Part shown: positions 1-8,027 of the stretch, piece by piece
Layout of the letters: every line of letters starts with the position of its first letter
Position numbering within the stretch: position 1 is the stretch's first letter
NCBI GenBank assembly: GCA_027031305.1
Contig: JALVRJ010000185.1
Span: forward strand, 1-15,070
Direction: 5' to 3'
Source of the DNA: Hyphomicrobiales bacterium
GTDB taxonomy: Bacteria; Pseudomonadota; Alphaproteobacteria; Rhizobiales; Aestuariivirgaceae
Length of the DNA stretch: 15,070 nucleotides
Notes under the pieces: generated by a model
Database searches by the model: none
The model's input: only the letters and a program-made list of their open reading frames with translations
What the model was told of the DNA's origin: nothing
Position numbers and translations under genes: made by a program

Positions 1-851
1 CCCATGAACAGCAGGGACGGGTTGGCCACCTCCACCAGACCCCGCCCGCGCATCTCGAACACGCCGATCTCGTCGGTGGCGCCAAAACGGTTCTTCACCG
101 CCCGCAGGATGCGGTATTGGTGTCCCCTGTCGCCCTCGAAGTAGAGCACCGCGTCCACCATGTGCTCCACCACCTTCGGCCCGGCGATCTGACCTTCCTT
201 GGTCACGTGGCCGATGAGCATCACCACCGCCCCGGTCTTCTTGGCGAAGCGCACCAGCGCCTCGGCACCGGCGCGCAACTGGCTGACCGTGCCCGGCGCC
301 GATTCCACCACCGGCGTCCACAATGTTTGCAGGGAATCGATCACCACCACCTCCGGACGATGCTTCTCCAGCGTGGTGACGATGTCGGCCACGTTGGTGT
401 CCGAGGCCAGCAGCACCGGCGCGTCCAGCACCCCCAGCCGCTGCGCCCGCAGGCGAATCTGGTCCGCCCCCTCCTCGCCCGAGACGTAGACGGCGCCATG
501 CCCGGCCCGCGCCAGCGCCGCCAGCACCTGCAACATCAGCGTCGACTTGCCGATGCCCGGGTCGCCACCAACGAGCAGGGCCGAACCCGGCACCAGCCCG
601 CCCCCCGTCACCCGGTCCAGCTCCTTCACTCCGGTAACGATGCGCGGCGGCGGCGTGCTCTTGCCGGCCAGCGGCTCCAGCTTGCGGCTGCGACCCTTCG
701 GCAGGCGCACGCCACCGGCGACGGAAAGAGGCTGTTCCGGGCTTTCCTCGACGATGGTGTTCCACTGCCCGCAGGCGTCGCACCGTCCCGCCCAGCGCGG
801 CGTCACCGCCCCGCAGTTCTGACAGACATATGAACTCTTCGCCTTGGCCAT
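1..851 (-). CDS. radA: DNA repair protein RadA/Sms, 3' end cut by window edge
   Basis: RadA is a RecA-like ATPase/helicase that processes recombination intermediates, for example by extending D-loop heteroduplex, in the cytoplasm. The first 283 residues are visible; the C-terminal Lon-like domain lies outside the window (family length is about 450-460). The N-terminus holds a four-cysteine zinc finger (C10, C13, C24, C27) of the CxxC-x10-CxxC type. Walker A is GGDPGIGKS at 95-103, Walker B is VVVIDS around D172, and the RadA signature KNRFG is at 253-257. The start is the ATG at 851, because the MAK...CQNCG opening matches the family. No good Shine-Dalgarno sequence precedes it; instead a 10-base palindrome ends one base before the ATG. 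It lies 50 bases after mlaF on the same strand and may be cotranscribed. Identity is secure from the motifs. Confidence 0.97.
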   Translation of the reverse strand, partial: MAKAKSSYVCQNCGAVTPRWAGRCDACGQWNTIVEESPEQPLSVAGGVRLPKGRSRKLEPLAGKSTPPPRIVTGVKELDRVTGGGLVPGSALLVGGDPGIGKSTLMLQVLAALARAGHGAVYVSGEEGADQIRLRAQRLGVLDAPVLLASDTNVADIVTTLEKHRPEVVVIDSLQTLWTPVVESAPGTVSQLRAGAEALVRFAKKTGAVVMLIGHVTKEGQIAGPKVVEHMVDAVLYFEGDRGHQYRILRAVKNRFGATDEIGVFEMRGRGLVEVANPSLLFM

Positions 852-852
852 T

Positions 853-862
853 GAACCGGTTC
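853..862. repeat. 10-base perfect palindrome abutting the radA start codon
   Basis: GAACCGGTTC is its own reverse complement and ends one base before the radA ATG, in the place where a ribosome binding site would be expected. It could be a small protein-binding site or chance; there is no direct evidence of function. Confidence 0.4.
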
Positions 863-868
863 GCTTGA

Positions 869-883
869 ATTCCGGGAAAGTTC
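869..883. promoter_or_regulatory. SOS-box-like sequence upstream of radA
   Basis: The plus strand reads ATTC, seven bases, GTTC, one mismatch from the alphaproteobacterial LexA motif GTTC-N7-GTTC. It lies 18-32 bases upstream of the radA start, between mlaF and radA. RadA is a repair protein, so SOS control would make sense, but one near-match in a 50-base gap can arise by chance. Confidence 0.22.
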
Positions 884-901
884 CCTGCAAGCACGATGAT
901 T

Positions 902-1762
902 CTATCCGCGCACCTGCATCTTGATGGGGCCGTCGGCGCGGCCGTGAATGAACTGGTCGACATAAGGATTGCCGGAATTGTCCAGTTGCGAAATGGGCCC
1001 GTGCCAGATGATCCTGCCCTTGTAGATCATCGCCACCTCGTCGGCGATGCGCCGCACCGACTGCATGTCGTGGGTGATGGTGATGGCGGTGGCGCCCACC
1101 TCCTTCACCGTCTTCACGATCAGCTCGTCGATGACCGCCGCCATGATCGGGTCCAGCCCCGTCGTCGGCTCGTCGAACAGGATGATCTCCGGCCGCGTGG
1201 CGATGGCCCGGGCCAGGCCGACGCGCTTCTGCATTCCGCCGGAAAGCTCCGCCGGATACAGGTCGGCCACCTCCGGCGGCATTCCCACCTGCGCCAGCCT
1301 ATCGATGGCCACCTCACGGGCCTGGCGCCGCGGCACGCCCTGTCCGTGAATGAGGCCGAAGGCGACATTTTCCCATACCGGCAACGAGTCGAACAGGGCC
1401 GCGCCCTGGAACAACATGCCGAACTTGCGCATCAGCCGCGCCCGCGCCCGACCCTTCAGGTGCACGGTTTCCTCGCCGTCGATGACGATGCTGCCGGCAT
1501 CGGGCCTCAGCAGGCCGATGATGCACTTGATCAGCACCGACTTGCCCGTGCCCGAACCACCGATGACCACCAGCGAAGAGCGGCGTTTGACGTCCAGATC
1601 CACGCCATCGAGCACCACCTTCGGCCCGAAGCTCTTCTTCAGCCCGCGCACGGAGACATGAATGTCGCCCTCGCCGGTGGCCACGCCCTCCGCCGCCCCT
1701 GGTGCCTTGCCGCCCTGTCCGCCCTTGCCGTCCGTCATGCCAGCCAGTTCCCGCTTCGTCAT
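902..1762 (-). CDS. mlaF: Mla-type ABC transporter ATP-binding protein
   Basis: This is the ATPase of an MCE/Mla phospholipid transporter, on the cytoplasmic face of the inner membrane, which powers lipid movement with the permease MlaE. The 286-residue product has Walker A GGSGTGKS (68-75), Q-loop Q119, signature LSGGM (173-177), Walker B ILFDEP (194-199) and switch H231. The C-terminal stretch ending in VDQFIHGRADGPI is characteristic of MlaF rather than other ABC ATPases. The start is the ATG at 1762, which overlaps the mlaE stop as ATGA and so indicates translational coupling. A second ATG lies eight codons inside. The first roughly 32 residues, rich in Gly and Ala, are an extension before the ABC domain. 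No mlaD, mlaC or mlaB follows; radA is next. The family is certain, and the exact transporter role is inferred. Confidence 0.93.
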   Translation of the reverse strand: MTKRELAGMTDGKGGQGGKAPGAAEGVATGEGDIHVSVRGLKKSFGPKVVLDGVDLDVKRRSSLVVIGGSGTGKSVLIKCIIGLLRPDAGSIVIDGEETVHLKGRARARLMRKFGMLFQGAALFDSLPVWENVAFGLIHGQGVPRRQAREVAIDRLAQVGMPPEVADLYPAELSGGMQKRVGLARAIATRPEIILFDEPTTGLDPIMAAVIDELIVKTVKEVGATAITITHDMQSVRRIADEVAMIYKGRIIWHGPISQLDNSGNPYVDQFIHGRADGPIKMQVRG

Positions 1763-2532
1763 TTCGCGAACAAGGTGGAGGTGAGCACGTAGTTGGCCGC
1801 CAGGATGAGGATGGAGGCCGAAACCACGGCGTTGGTCGTGGCCCGCCCCACGCCCTGCGCGCCACCGCGCGAGTTGAACCCGTGGTAACACCCCATGAGC
1901 GCCAGGATGAAGCCGAATACTCCCGCCTTGATCAACCCGGAGGTGACATCGTCCCATTGCAGGAAATTCACCGTATTGGCGAGATACGAGCCGGCGTTGA
2001 AGCCCAGCGAACGGGTGCCGACGACATATCCCCCCAGGATGCCGATGATGTCCGCCACCAGCACCAGCAGGGGCAGCGCCACCACCCCGGCGACGATGCG
2101 CGGGGCGACGAGATATTTCATCGGGTGAACCGAAAGGGTGGTCAACGCGTCGATCTGCTCGGTCACCCGCATGGTGCCGATTTCCGCCGCGATGGCGGCC
2201 GACACCCGCCCGGCCATCATCAGCGCCGCCAGCACCGGCCCCAGCTCGCGCGTGATACCCAGCGCGACGATGGACGAGACGAGGTTTTCGGCGTTGAAGC
2301 GCGAGGAACCGATGTAGATTTGCAGCGCCAGCACGCCGCCGGTGAAAAACGCGGTCAGGCCGATGACGGGCAGCGAATGGTAGCCCATGCGCATGAGCTG
2401 GATGAGCATCTGGCGCGGATACCAGCGTGGCAGCAGGCCGATGATCAGGGCGTCGCGCAGAAACAGCGTCAGGCGGCCGATTTCGGCCAGCAACGCCAGC
2501 ACCACCTGTCCGATCCGGGCCAGTGGATTCAT
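1759..2532 (-). CDS. mlaE: Mla-type ABC transporter permease (MlaE family)
   Basis: This is the integral inner-membrane permease of an MCE/Mla lipid transporter. It is 257 residues, the usual length for the family. An amphipathic N-terminal helix is followed by hydrophobic segments at about 52-72, 84-107, 146-170, 203-216 and 235-252. The family hallmark EIGTM...TEQIDAL lies at 117-130, preceded by GRVSAAIAA. The ATG at 2532 follows a purine-rich AAGGGGCGAGGA stretch that can serve as ribosome binding site. Its TGA overlaps the mlaF start by four bases. The 82-base gap after alr is largely filled by an inverted repeat. The partner MCE protein MlaD is not in the window and must be encoded elsewhere if the system is complete. 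Confidence 0.94.
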   Translation of the reverse strand: MNPLARIGQVVLALLAEIGRLTLFLRDALIIGLLPRWYPRQMLIQLMRMGYHSLPVIGLTAFFTGGVLALQIYIGSSRFNAENLVSSIVALGITRELGPVLAALMMAGRVSAAIAAEIGTMRVTEQIDALTTLSVHPMKYLVAPRIVAGVVALPLLVLVADIIGILGGYVVGTRSLGFNAGSYLANTVNFLQWDDVTSGLIKAGVFGFILALMGCYHGFNSRGGAQGVGRATTNAVVSASILILAANYVLTSTLFAK

Positions 2533-2557
2533 GTCCTCGCCCCTTGCCCCATTGCAC

Positions 2558-2614
2558 GTGGTTCGTCGCGCCCGCCTGGCGACAGGGCCGTGTCCGCAAG
2601 CCCGCGCGAACCAC
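2558..2614. repeat. Inverted repeat filling the alr-mlaE gap
   Basis: GTGGTTCG at 2558-2565 is the exact reverse complement of CGAACCAC at 2607-2614, and CGCG at 2567-2570 pairs with CGCG at 2603-2606 around a single bulged base. Inside, CCTG (2575-2578) and CAGG (2583-2586) form a short hairpin with a 4-base loop. One arm begins directly after the alr stop codon. No T-run follows in the direction of transcription, so this is not a standard intrinsic terminator. It may be an mRNA processing or stability element, or a protein site. Confidence 0.5.
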
Positions 2615-3817
2615 TCAGGACGACGTATACAAACGTGTAAAGCGGGGGCCGAGGCTTGTCAAAATCTCGTAGGCGATGGTGCCGGCCCAGCACGCCAGTT
2701 CATCGACGCTCACATGCGGCCCCATCACCTCCACCCTCATGCCACGCTCCAGGACATCCGGCGCTATGGCCGAAACATCCACCGCCGCAAGGTCCATCGA
2801 GATGCGCCCCACGTAGGGCGCGAATTGCCCCGCCACGAACACGTGCGCCGGCCCGGCCACCCCTTCCGCGACACGCCGGAACAGACCGTCGGCGTAACCG
2901 ACGCCGATGATGGCGATGCGCGAATCATCCTTCGCCGTCCACGTGGCGCCATACCCCACGCTCTCGCCGCGCCGCACCTCGCGCACCTGCAACACGGTGG
3001 CGTAAAGCGTCGCCACCGCGCGCATGGGGTTGGAGCGCTCCGAAAACGGGTTGCCTCCATAAAGCGCAATACCGGGGCGCAACAGGTCATATTCCCAGTT
3101 CGGCCAGGCGATGGCGGCGGCGGAATTGGCCAGCGAGGTCGGCACGGAAGGAAACAGCGCCCGAATCTCGTCGAACAGCGCCTTCTGCCGGCCGTTCATC
3201 TCGTGCCCCGGCGTGTCGGCACAGGCCAGGTGGCTCATCAGCAGGCATGGGCGGAAATTGCGCAACAGGTTGTCGTGTCCGCTCAGCCTCCGCGCCTCCC
3301 CTGGCGACAGGCCAAGCCGGTTCATGCCCGTATCCACGTGCACCGCCGCCGGCAAACGCAGCTCGCGCGCGGCGTTGTAGGCCGTCCACTCCTCCACCTC
3401 TTCCCAGGTATTCAGCACCGGCGTCAGGCCGTGCTCGTGAAAATATCCGGCCTCGCCGCGCGGAACGCCGGCCAGCACGAAGACCTCCGCCCGCGGCAGG
3501 TGTTTTTTCAGTTCCTCGCCCTCGTGCGGCAAGGCGACGAAGAAGGTGCGGCAGCCTTCCGCCCACAGCGCTTCCGCCACCGGAATCATGCCCAGGCCAT
3601 AGGCATTGGCCTTGACCACGGCGGATGTCCGCGCGTTCGGGTGCAAATCGCGAATCTGACGCCAGTTTTCCACCAGCGCCTTGAGGTTTATGTCGAGAAT
3701 GCCACCCGCCAGGGCCGGATCCTCCGTCGGCAAGGTCTGCCACGCCGCCGCCGCCCGTTCCACCGGCGGCACGGCGCTCGTCGGCAGTGTGGCATCCCGC
3801 CCTTTCCTGTCAAGCAC
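2615..3817 (-). CDS. alr: Alanine racemase
   Basis: This PLP enzyme interconverts L- and D-alanine in the cytoplasm and supplies D-Ala for peptidoglycan. The 400-residue product has the PLP-lysine motif VVKANAYGLG with K69, the catalytic tyrosine Y289 within SVGYGATW, the conserved HVDTGMNRLG (160-169), LRPGIALYG (246-254), and RISMD (338-342). The C-terminal YEILTSLGPR matches the family end. The start codon is GTG at 3817, chosen because a GAGGGG ribosome binding site lies nine bases upstream. This gives a tail of about 38 residues before the barrel domain, longer than in many Alr proteins, so a later start is possible. The 205 bases between prfB and alr hold weak hairpins but no convincing promoter. 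Downstream lie mlaE and mlaF. Confidence 0.97.
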   Translation of the reverse strand: MLDRKGRDATLPTSAVPPVERAAAAWQTLPTEDPALAGGILDINLKALVENWRQIRDLHPNARTSAVVKANAYGLGMIPVAEALWAEGCRTFFVALPHEGEELKKHLPRAEVFVLAGVPRGEAGYFHEHGLTPVLNTWEEVEEWTAYNAARELRLPAAVHVDTGMNRLGLSPGEARRLSGHDNLLRNFRPCLLMSHLACADTPGHEMNGRQKALFDEIRALFPSVPTSLANSAAAIAWPNWEYDLLRPGIALYGGNPFSERSNPMRAVATLYATVLQVREVRRGESVGYGATWTAKDDSRIAIIGVGYADGLFRRVAEGVAGPAHVFVAGQFAPYVGRISMDLAAVDVSAIAPDVLERGMRVEVMGPHVSVDELACWAGTIAYEILTSLGPRFTRLYTSS

Positions 3818-3978
3818 GGGATATGTCCCCTCGTTGCGAACCGGCCCGCGCGGGATGCTTGTTGTCGCTGTTCATGCCCGCGCGGCGCCGGCGTTTCGCC
3901 CCCGGCCGTAACGGGGAGGAAACACCACGAGGCTGGCTTCAATGTGGCGTTTTCGTTTCATGATTGTGGCGATGAAAT

Positions 3979-4016
3979 CCGTTCCCCGGCAAGAGAGGGC
4001 GCGCACGGGAAACCGG
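3979..4016 (-). terminator. Weak hairpin after prfB, possible terminator
   Basis: Seven bases downstream of the prfB stop, GTTTCCC pairs with GGGGAAC (one G-T wobble), extended by two more pairs across a bulge, around a 19-base loop. Only a short ATTT follows. It may partly separate prfB from alr, but it is a poor match to a classic rho-independent terminator. Confidence 0.22.
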
Positions 4017-4022
4017 AAAGAA

Positions 4023-5166
4023 TCACGTCCGCGCCTCGTCGCCGCCGGAGGAGCCTTCCTCCTTGCCCCCGTGCACCCGCTGCGCCAGCGCCGCCTCGAT
4101 GAACTGGTCGAGATCGCCATCCAGCACCGCCTGCGGATTGGTGCTCTCCACGCCGGTGCGCAGATCCTTCACAAGCTGGTAGGGCTGCAACACGTAGGAG
4201 CGGATCTGATGGCCCCAGCCGATGTCGGTCTTGGCCTCCTGCTCCTTCATCGCCTCTTCCTCGCGCTTGCGCAGCTCGTGCTCGTAAAGGCGCGCGCGCA
4301 ACATCTTCCATGCCTGCGCCCGGTTCTGGTGCTGGCTGCGCTCGTTTTGGCAGGTTACCACGATACCGGTGGGAATGTGGGTGATGCGCACCGCCGAATC
4401 GGTGGTGTTCACGTGCTGCCCACCGGCGCCGGAAGCGCGAAAGGTGTCGATGCGCACATCCGAATCGGCGATGTCGATCTCGATGTTTTCGTCGATTTCC
4501 GGATAAACCCAGACGGAGGCGAACGAGGTATGCCGCCTGGCGGAAGCGTCGAACGGCGAGATGCGCACCAGCCGGTGCACGCCCGATTCGGTCTTCAGCC
4601 AGCCATAGGCGTTGTGCCCCTTGATGTGCAGCGTGGCCGACTTGATGCCCGCTTCATCGCCGCGCGATTCCTCCACCACGTCCACCTTGTAACCATGCTG
4701 CTCGGCCCAGCGCACATACATGCGCATCAACATGCTGGCCCAGTCCTGGCTCTCGGTGCCGCCGGCCCCGGCGTGAATCTCCACATAGGCGTTGTTGGCG
4801 TCCGCCTCGCCCGAAAGCAGGCTCTCGATCTCCAGCTTGCCCAGCGCCTCGCGCATCTGCTCGATCTGCTGCTCGGCCTCGGCGACGATTTCCTCGTCGC
4901 CCTCCGCCTCGCCCATCTCGATGAGCTCGACGTTCTCTTCCAGCCGTCGCTCGAACTCGCGGATGCGGCGAATTTTCTCGTCCAGCAACTGGCGTTCGCG
5001 CATCAGCTGCTGCGCCTGCTGCGGATCGTCCCACAGCGAGGGGTCTTCGGCCTTGCGATTCAGCTCCTCCAACCGGGACAGCGCCTTGTCCCAGTCAAAG
5101 ATACCTCCTCAGCAGTCCCAGCGACTGCTTGATTTCATCGACCACGTTGGCGATTTCCGCACGCAT
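4023..5166 (-). CDS. prfB: Peptide chain release factor 2, programmed +1 frameshift
   Basis: RF2 recognises UAA and UGA stop codons on the ribosome and triggers peptide release. The gene is in two frames: codons 1-23 from the ATG at 5166 to CTT at 5100-5098, then in-frame TGA at 5097-5095. Translation continues in +1 from GAC at 5096, skipping T5097, to the TGA at 4023. The joined product is 380 residues. It has the RF2 codon-recognition tripeptide SPF at about 203-205 and the catalytic GGQ at about 248-250, both within two residues of the E. coli positions. GGAG lies ten bases before the ATG. A call starting at the TTG at 5072 would miss the first 31 residues, including [11 protein letters not shown]. 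It lies 102 bases after mrcA. RF2 level is expected to be self-controlled through the frameshift. Confidence 0.97.
5094..5109 (-). promoter_or_regulatory. prfB programmed frameshift site
   Basis: Read on the minus strand: AGGAGG (5109-5104), spacer TAT (5103-5101), slippery CTT (5100-5098), stop TGA (5097-5095) and a following C (5094). Spacing and sequence match the known RF2 autoregulatory site, with a perfect AGGAGG as the internal Shine-Dalgarno. When RF2 is scarce the ribosome pauses at UGA and shifts +1. Confidence 0.96.
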
Positions 5167-5230
5167 CTTGCCGAAACTCCAAAGAGAATGTCACAGGAAA
5201 CGCATGGCGGATGCATCATGCCGCGCACCC

Positions 5231-5267
5231 GCCTGGCCCACGGACCCCGGGTCCGCGCGCCGCAGGC
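5231..5267. repeat. Nested hairpin just after the mrcA stop
   Basis: CGGACCC (5241-5247) and GGGTCCG (5249-5255) are exact inverted arms one base apart, enclosed by GCCTG (5231-5235) and CAGGC (5263-5267). The structure begins one base beyond the mrcA stop. No T-run follows in the direction of transcription. It could slow 3' decay or act as a weak terminator between mrcA and prfB. Confidence 0.4.
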
Positions 5268-5268
5268 G

Positions 5269-7824
5269 TCAATAAAGCCCGCCGGTGCCGGTCGTCAAGT
5301 CGGCATCCTGTTCCGTCGCGCCGTCACTGCCCCCGGACGAGCCACCGCCTCCGCCCTGCCGCATGTCACCGAACACCCGCACCCCGCTGGCGTTGTCGTT
5401 GGCCACCGCCCCACCCGGGTTGGCGCCGATGACGTCGCCGTCATCCTCCGGTGGCTCCTCGCCCGGCTTGAAGGCCTCCAGGATCACCCCCGGATCACCG
5501 AAGCTGGCGCGCTTGCCGGTCTTCGGGTCGATGGGAATGAGCTGCATCCCCGGCGGTGTGCGGAACGGCACCGGCGGCTTGCCGCGCAGGACCTCGCGCA
5601 GGAAGCTGGCGACGATCGGCGCCGCCAGGTGGCCGCCGGTGGCCTTCCTGCCCATGGAGCGAGGCTTGTCATGGCCCACGTAAGCACCCACAACCAGGTC
5701 CGGCGTGTAGCCTATGAACCAGGCGTCGCGGTAATCGTTGGTGGTGCCGGTCTTGCCCGCCACCGGCCACGGAAAGTCCTCGAACGCCTTTTTTGCCGTG
5801 CCGCGCCGCACCACGCCCTCCAGCATAGAGGTGATCTGGTAGGCCGTGTAGGGATTGATGATCTCCTCGCGCTTCTCGATGATCTCCGGCTCCGGCTGGT
5901 TTTCCCATTTCTCCGCCGGGCACCTGGGGCATTCTCGCGCGTCGTGCTTCCACACGGTGCGGCCATAGCGGTCCTGTATGCGGTCGATCACCGAGGCGGT
6001 GATCTTCTTGCCGCCGTTGGCGAGCACGCCATAGGCCGTCACCAGCCGCAACAGCGAAGTTTCCCGCGCCCCCAGCGCGGCCGAGGGAACCTTTGGCAAC
6101 TTCTTGTAAATGCCCAGCCTTTCCGCCAGCGAGGTGAATTTCTCCAGTCCCATGTCCATGGCCAGCCGCACCGTCATGACATTGCGCGACTGCTCGATGC
6201 CGCGCCGCAGCGTCGACGGGCCGTAATATTTCTTCGAGTAGTTTTTCGGCGTGTAGGTATCACCGTTTTTCAGGGTGATGGTGATCGGTGCGTCGAGCAC
6301 CACCGAGGACGGCGTGTAGCCATTGTCCAGCGCCGCCGCATAGACGAACGGCTTGATGGCCGAACCGGGTTGGCGCCGCGCCTGCACCGCGCGGTTGAAT
6401 TGCGAGAGCCCATGGGAAAAACCGCCCACAAGCGCCTTCACGCGCCCCGTGTGGGGGTCCATCACTACCATCGCGCCCTGCACTTCCGGCACCTGCATCA
6501 GGTGCCAACGCCCTTCGCCCGCCGGTGCCACGTAAACCACGTCCCCCACCTTCAGCACGTCGGCGGGCCTTTTCGGGGCCGCGCCCTTCCGGCGCCGCTT
6601 GCCATCCTTGACCGGCTTTGCCGTCTTCGCCCATTTCATCAGCTCGAAGGGGATTTCCCCCGTCCGCGCCGCGCCGCCCTTCTTCGTCTCTCCGTCACCC
6701 GGCCGCAGGCCGATGACCGCGGCGTCCTCGCGCAGGTCCAGCACCACCGCCAGGTTCCACGGCCGCAAGTCGCGCGGCAGGCGGAATTTCTTGCGCAACA
6801 CCGCGCCCCAGTCAGGCGTCGCGGCCAGGTCGATGTGCCCCAGCGGGCCGCGCCAACCTTGCTCGCGGTCGAATTTCACCAGCGCCGAGGTCAACGTTCG
6901 CCGCGCCACGACCTGCATTTTCGGGTCCAGCGTCGCCCGCACGGAGAGGCCGCCCGTATACAGCGTCTTGCGCCCGTAGAGCTGAATCAGCCGGCGCCGC
7001 ACTTCCTCGGTGAAGGACAGCGCCGAGAACTGCTTCACGCCAAATGGCCGCGGCCGCACCCGCAACGGCTTCTTCACCGCCGCGTCATGCTCTTCCCGCG
7101 TGATGTAGCCGTTCTCCAGCATCTGCCCCAGCACCCAGTTGCGCCGCGCCAGCGCCTCGTCGTGGTTTTTCACCGGGTCCAGCTTGCCCGGCTTCTTCGG
7201 CAACGCGGCCAGGAACGCCATTTCCTCCAGCGTCAGCTCGTCCAGCCGCTTGCCGAAATAGGCCAGCGCCGCCGCCGCGACGCCATACACGCCACGGCCG
7301 AGATAGATCTGGTTCAGGTAGAGCTCCAGAATGTAGTCCTTGGAAAAGGTGGCCTCCAGCTTGAAGGCGATGAGCGCCTCGCGGATCTTGCGCGTAAGCG
7401 TCCGCTCGCTTCCGACCAGGAAGTTCTTGGCCACCTGCTGGGTAATGGTGGAGGCGCCGATGAAACGGCGCTTGCGCCCGCGGATGACGTAGGAGAGATT
7501 CTGCACCACGGCTCGCGCCAGCGCCACCGGGTCGACGCCCGGGTGCGAGAAGAAGTTCTTGTCCTCGGCCGAAACGTAGGCTTGGATCAGCCGCCGGGGC
7601 ATGGCTTCCACTGGCACGAACAGGCGCTTCTGACGCGCGTATTCCGCCAGCAGCGAGCCATCGCCCGCGTGCACGCGCGTGACCACGTCCGGCGCGTAGT
7701 CCTTCAGCGTCGAGGCGTCGGGCAATTCCTTCGACATCTGCCACAGGAACCAGGCCGCCACCATCGCCACGATGACGAAGCCCATCGCAAACACCGAAAA
7801 CAGATATCCGAAAAATCGCAGCAT
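5269..7824 (-). CDS. mrcA: Penicillin-binding protein 1A (bifunctional)
   Basis: This bifunctional class A PBP polymerises glycan strands and cross-links peptides in the periplasm, anchored by one N-terminal membrane helix (about 6-29). The 851-residue product carries a GT51 transglycosylase domain with catalytic E87 (SAEDKNFFSHPG) and GASTITQQVAKN (123-134). An insertion of the 1A type spans about 320-450. The transpeptidase has SxxK at S488-K491, SRN at 546-548 and KTGT at 691-694. A CPRC pair (C632, C635) sits in a loop before KTGT. The tail (about 824-851) is Gly/Ser-rich. The ATG at 7824 was chosen because the transmembrane helix begins right after it; upstream in-frame codons give non-family sequence. 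It lies between amiC and prfB on the same strand, 203 bases after amiC. Confidence 0.97.
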   Translation of the reverse strand: MLRFFGYLFSVFAMGFVIVAMVAAWFLWQMSKELPDASTLKDYAPDVVTRVHAGDGSLLAEYARQKRLFVPVEAMPRRLIQAYVSAEDKNFFSHPGVDPVALARAVVQNLSYVIRGRKRRFIGASTITQQVAKNFLVGSERTLTRKIREALIAFKLEATFSKDYILELYLNQIYLGRGVYGVAAAALAYFGKRLDELTLEEMAFLAALPKKPGKLDPVKNHDEALARRNWVLGQMLENGYITREEHDAAVKKPLRVRPRPFGVKQFSALSFTEEVRRRLIQLYGRKTLYTGGLSVRATLDPKMQVVARRTLTSALVKFDREQGWRGPLGHIDLAATPDWGAVLRKKFRLPRDLRPWNLAVVLDLREDAAVIGLRPGDGETKKGGAARTGEIPFELMKWAKTAKPVKDGKRRRKGAAPKRPADVLKVGDVVYVAPAGEGRWHLMQVPEVQGAMVVMDPHTGRVKALVGGFSHGLSQFNRAVQARRQPGSAIKPFVYAAALDNGYTPSSVVLDAPITITLKNGDTYTPKNYSKKYYGPSTLRRGIEQSRNVMTVRLAMDMGLEKFTSLAERLGIYKKLPKVPSAALGARETSLLRLVTAYGVLANGGKKITASVIDRIQDRYGRTVWKHDARECPRCPAEKWENQPEPEIIEKREEIINPYTAYQITSMLEGVVRRGTAKKAFEDFPWPVAGKTGTTNDYRDAWFIGYTPDLVVGAYVGHDKPRSMGRKATGGHLAAPIVASFLREVLRGKPPVPFRTPPGMQLIPIDPKTGKRASFGDPGVILEAFKPGEEPPEDDGDVIGANPGGAVANDNASGVRVFGDMRQGGGGGSSGGSDGATEQDADLTTGTGGLY

Positions 7825-7866
7825 GAATCCGAATCGCCAGGGGTTGCCCGCCCTCAATACCACCAC

Positions 7867-7894
7867 AGGGTAACGTGCGCCGCCGCGCGGACAA
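7867..7894 (-). promoter_or_regulatory. Weak candidate promoter for mrcA
   Basis: On the minus strand TTGTCC (7894-7889) is followed after 16 bases by TACCCT (7872-7867), 42 bases upstream of the mrcA ATG. Both boxes match a sigma-70-like promoter only partly. It lies in the 203-base amiC-mrcA gap, where nothing else is evident. Confidence 0.22.
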
Positions 7895-8027
7895 GCCGAG
7901 GTTTTCCCGCGCCATGCGACAGATGGGAAATCTTGGCCCCGAAACAACCGACAAAGGCGGCAGAAACATGACGCCCTTCCGGCCGCGCACGCCGCCGCCA
8001 CCCCGCGCCCTCTTCACCGCACCGCCC

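Noticed and set aside
902..2614. 570-codon frame joining upstream sequence to MlaF
   Set aside because: The part before 1762 overlaps mlaE in another frame and resembles no protein; the ATGA overlap gives the true MlaF start.
4792..7971. 1059-codon plus-strand open frame opposite mrcA
   Set aside because: Its protein is rich in His, Arg and Pro without any family motif. It lies antisense to a PBP1A with all catalytic motifs, and such frames are common in GC-rich DNA.
7825..8001. 59-residue N-terminal extension of PBP1A
   Set aside because: The residues do not resemble the family and contain no signal sequence; the membrane helix starts right after the ATG at 7824.
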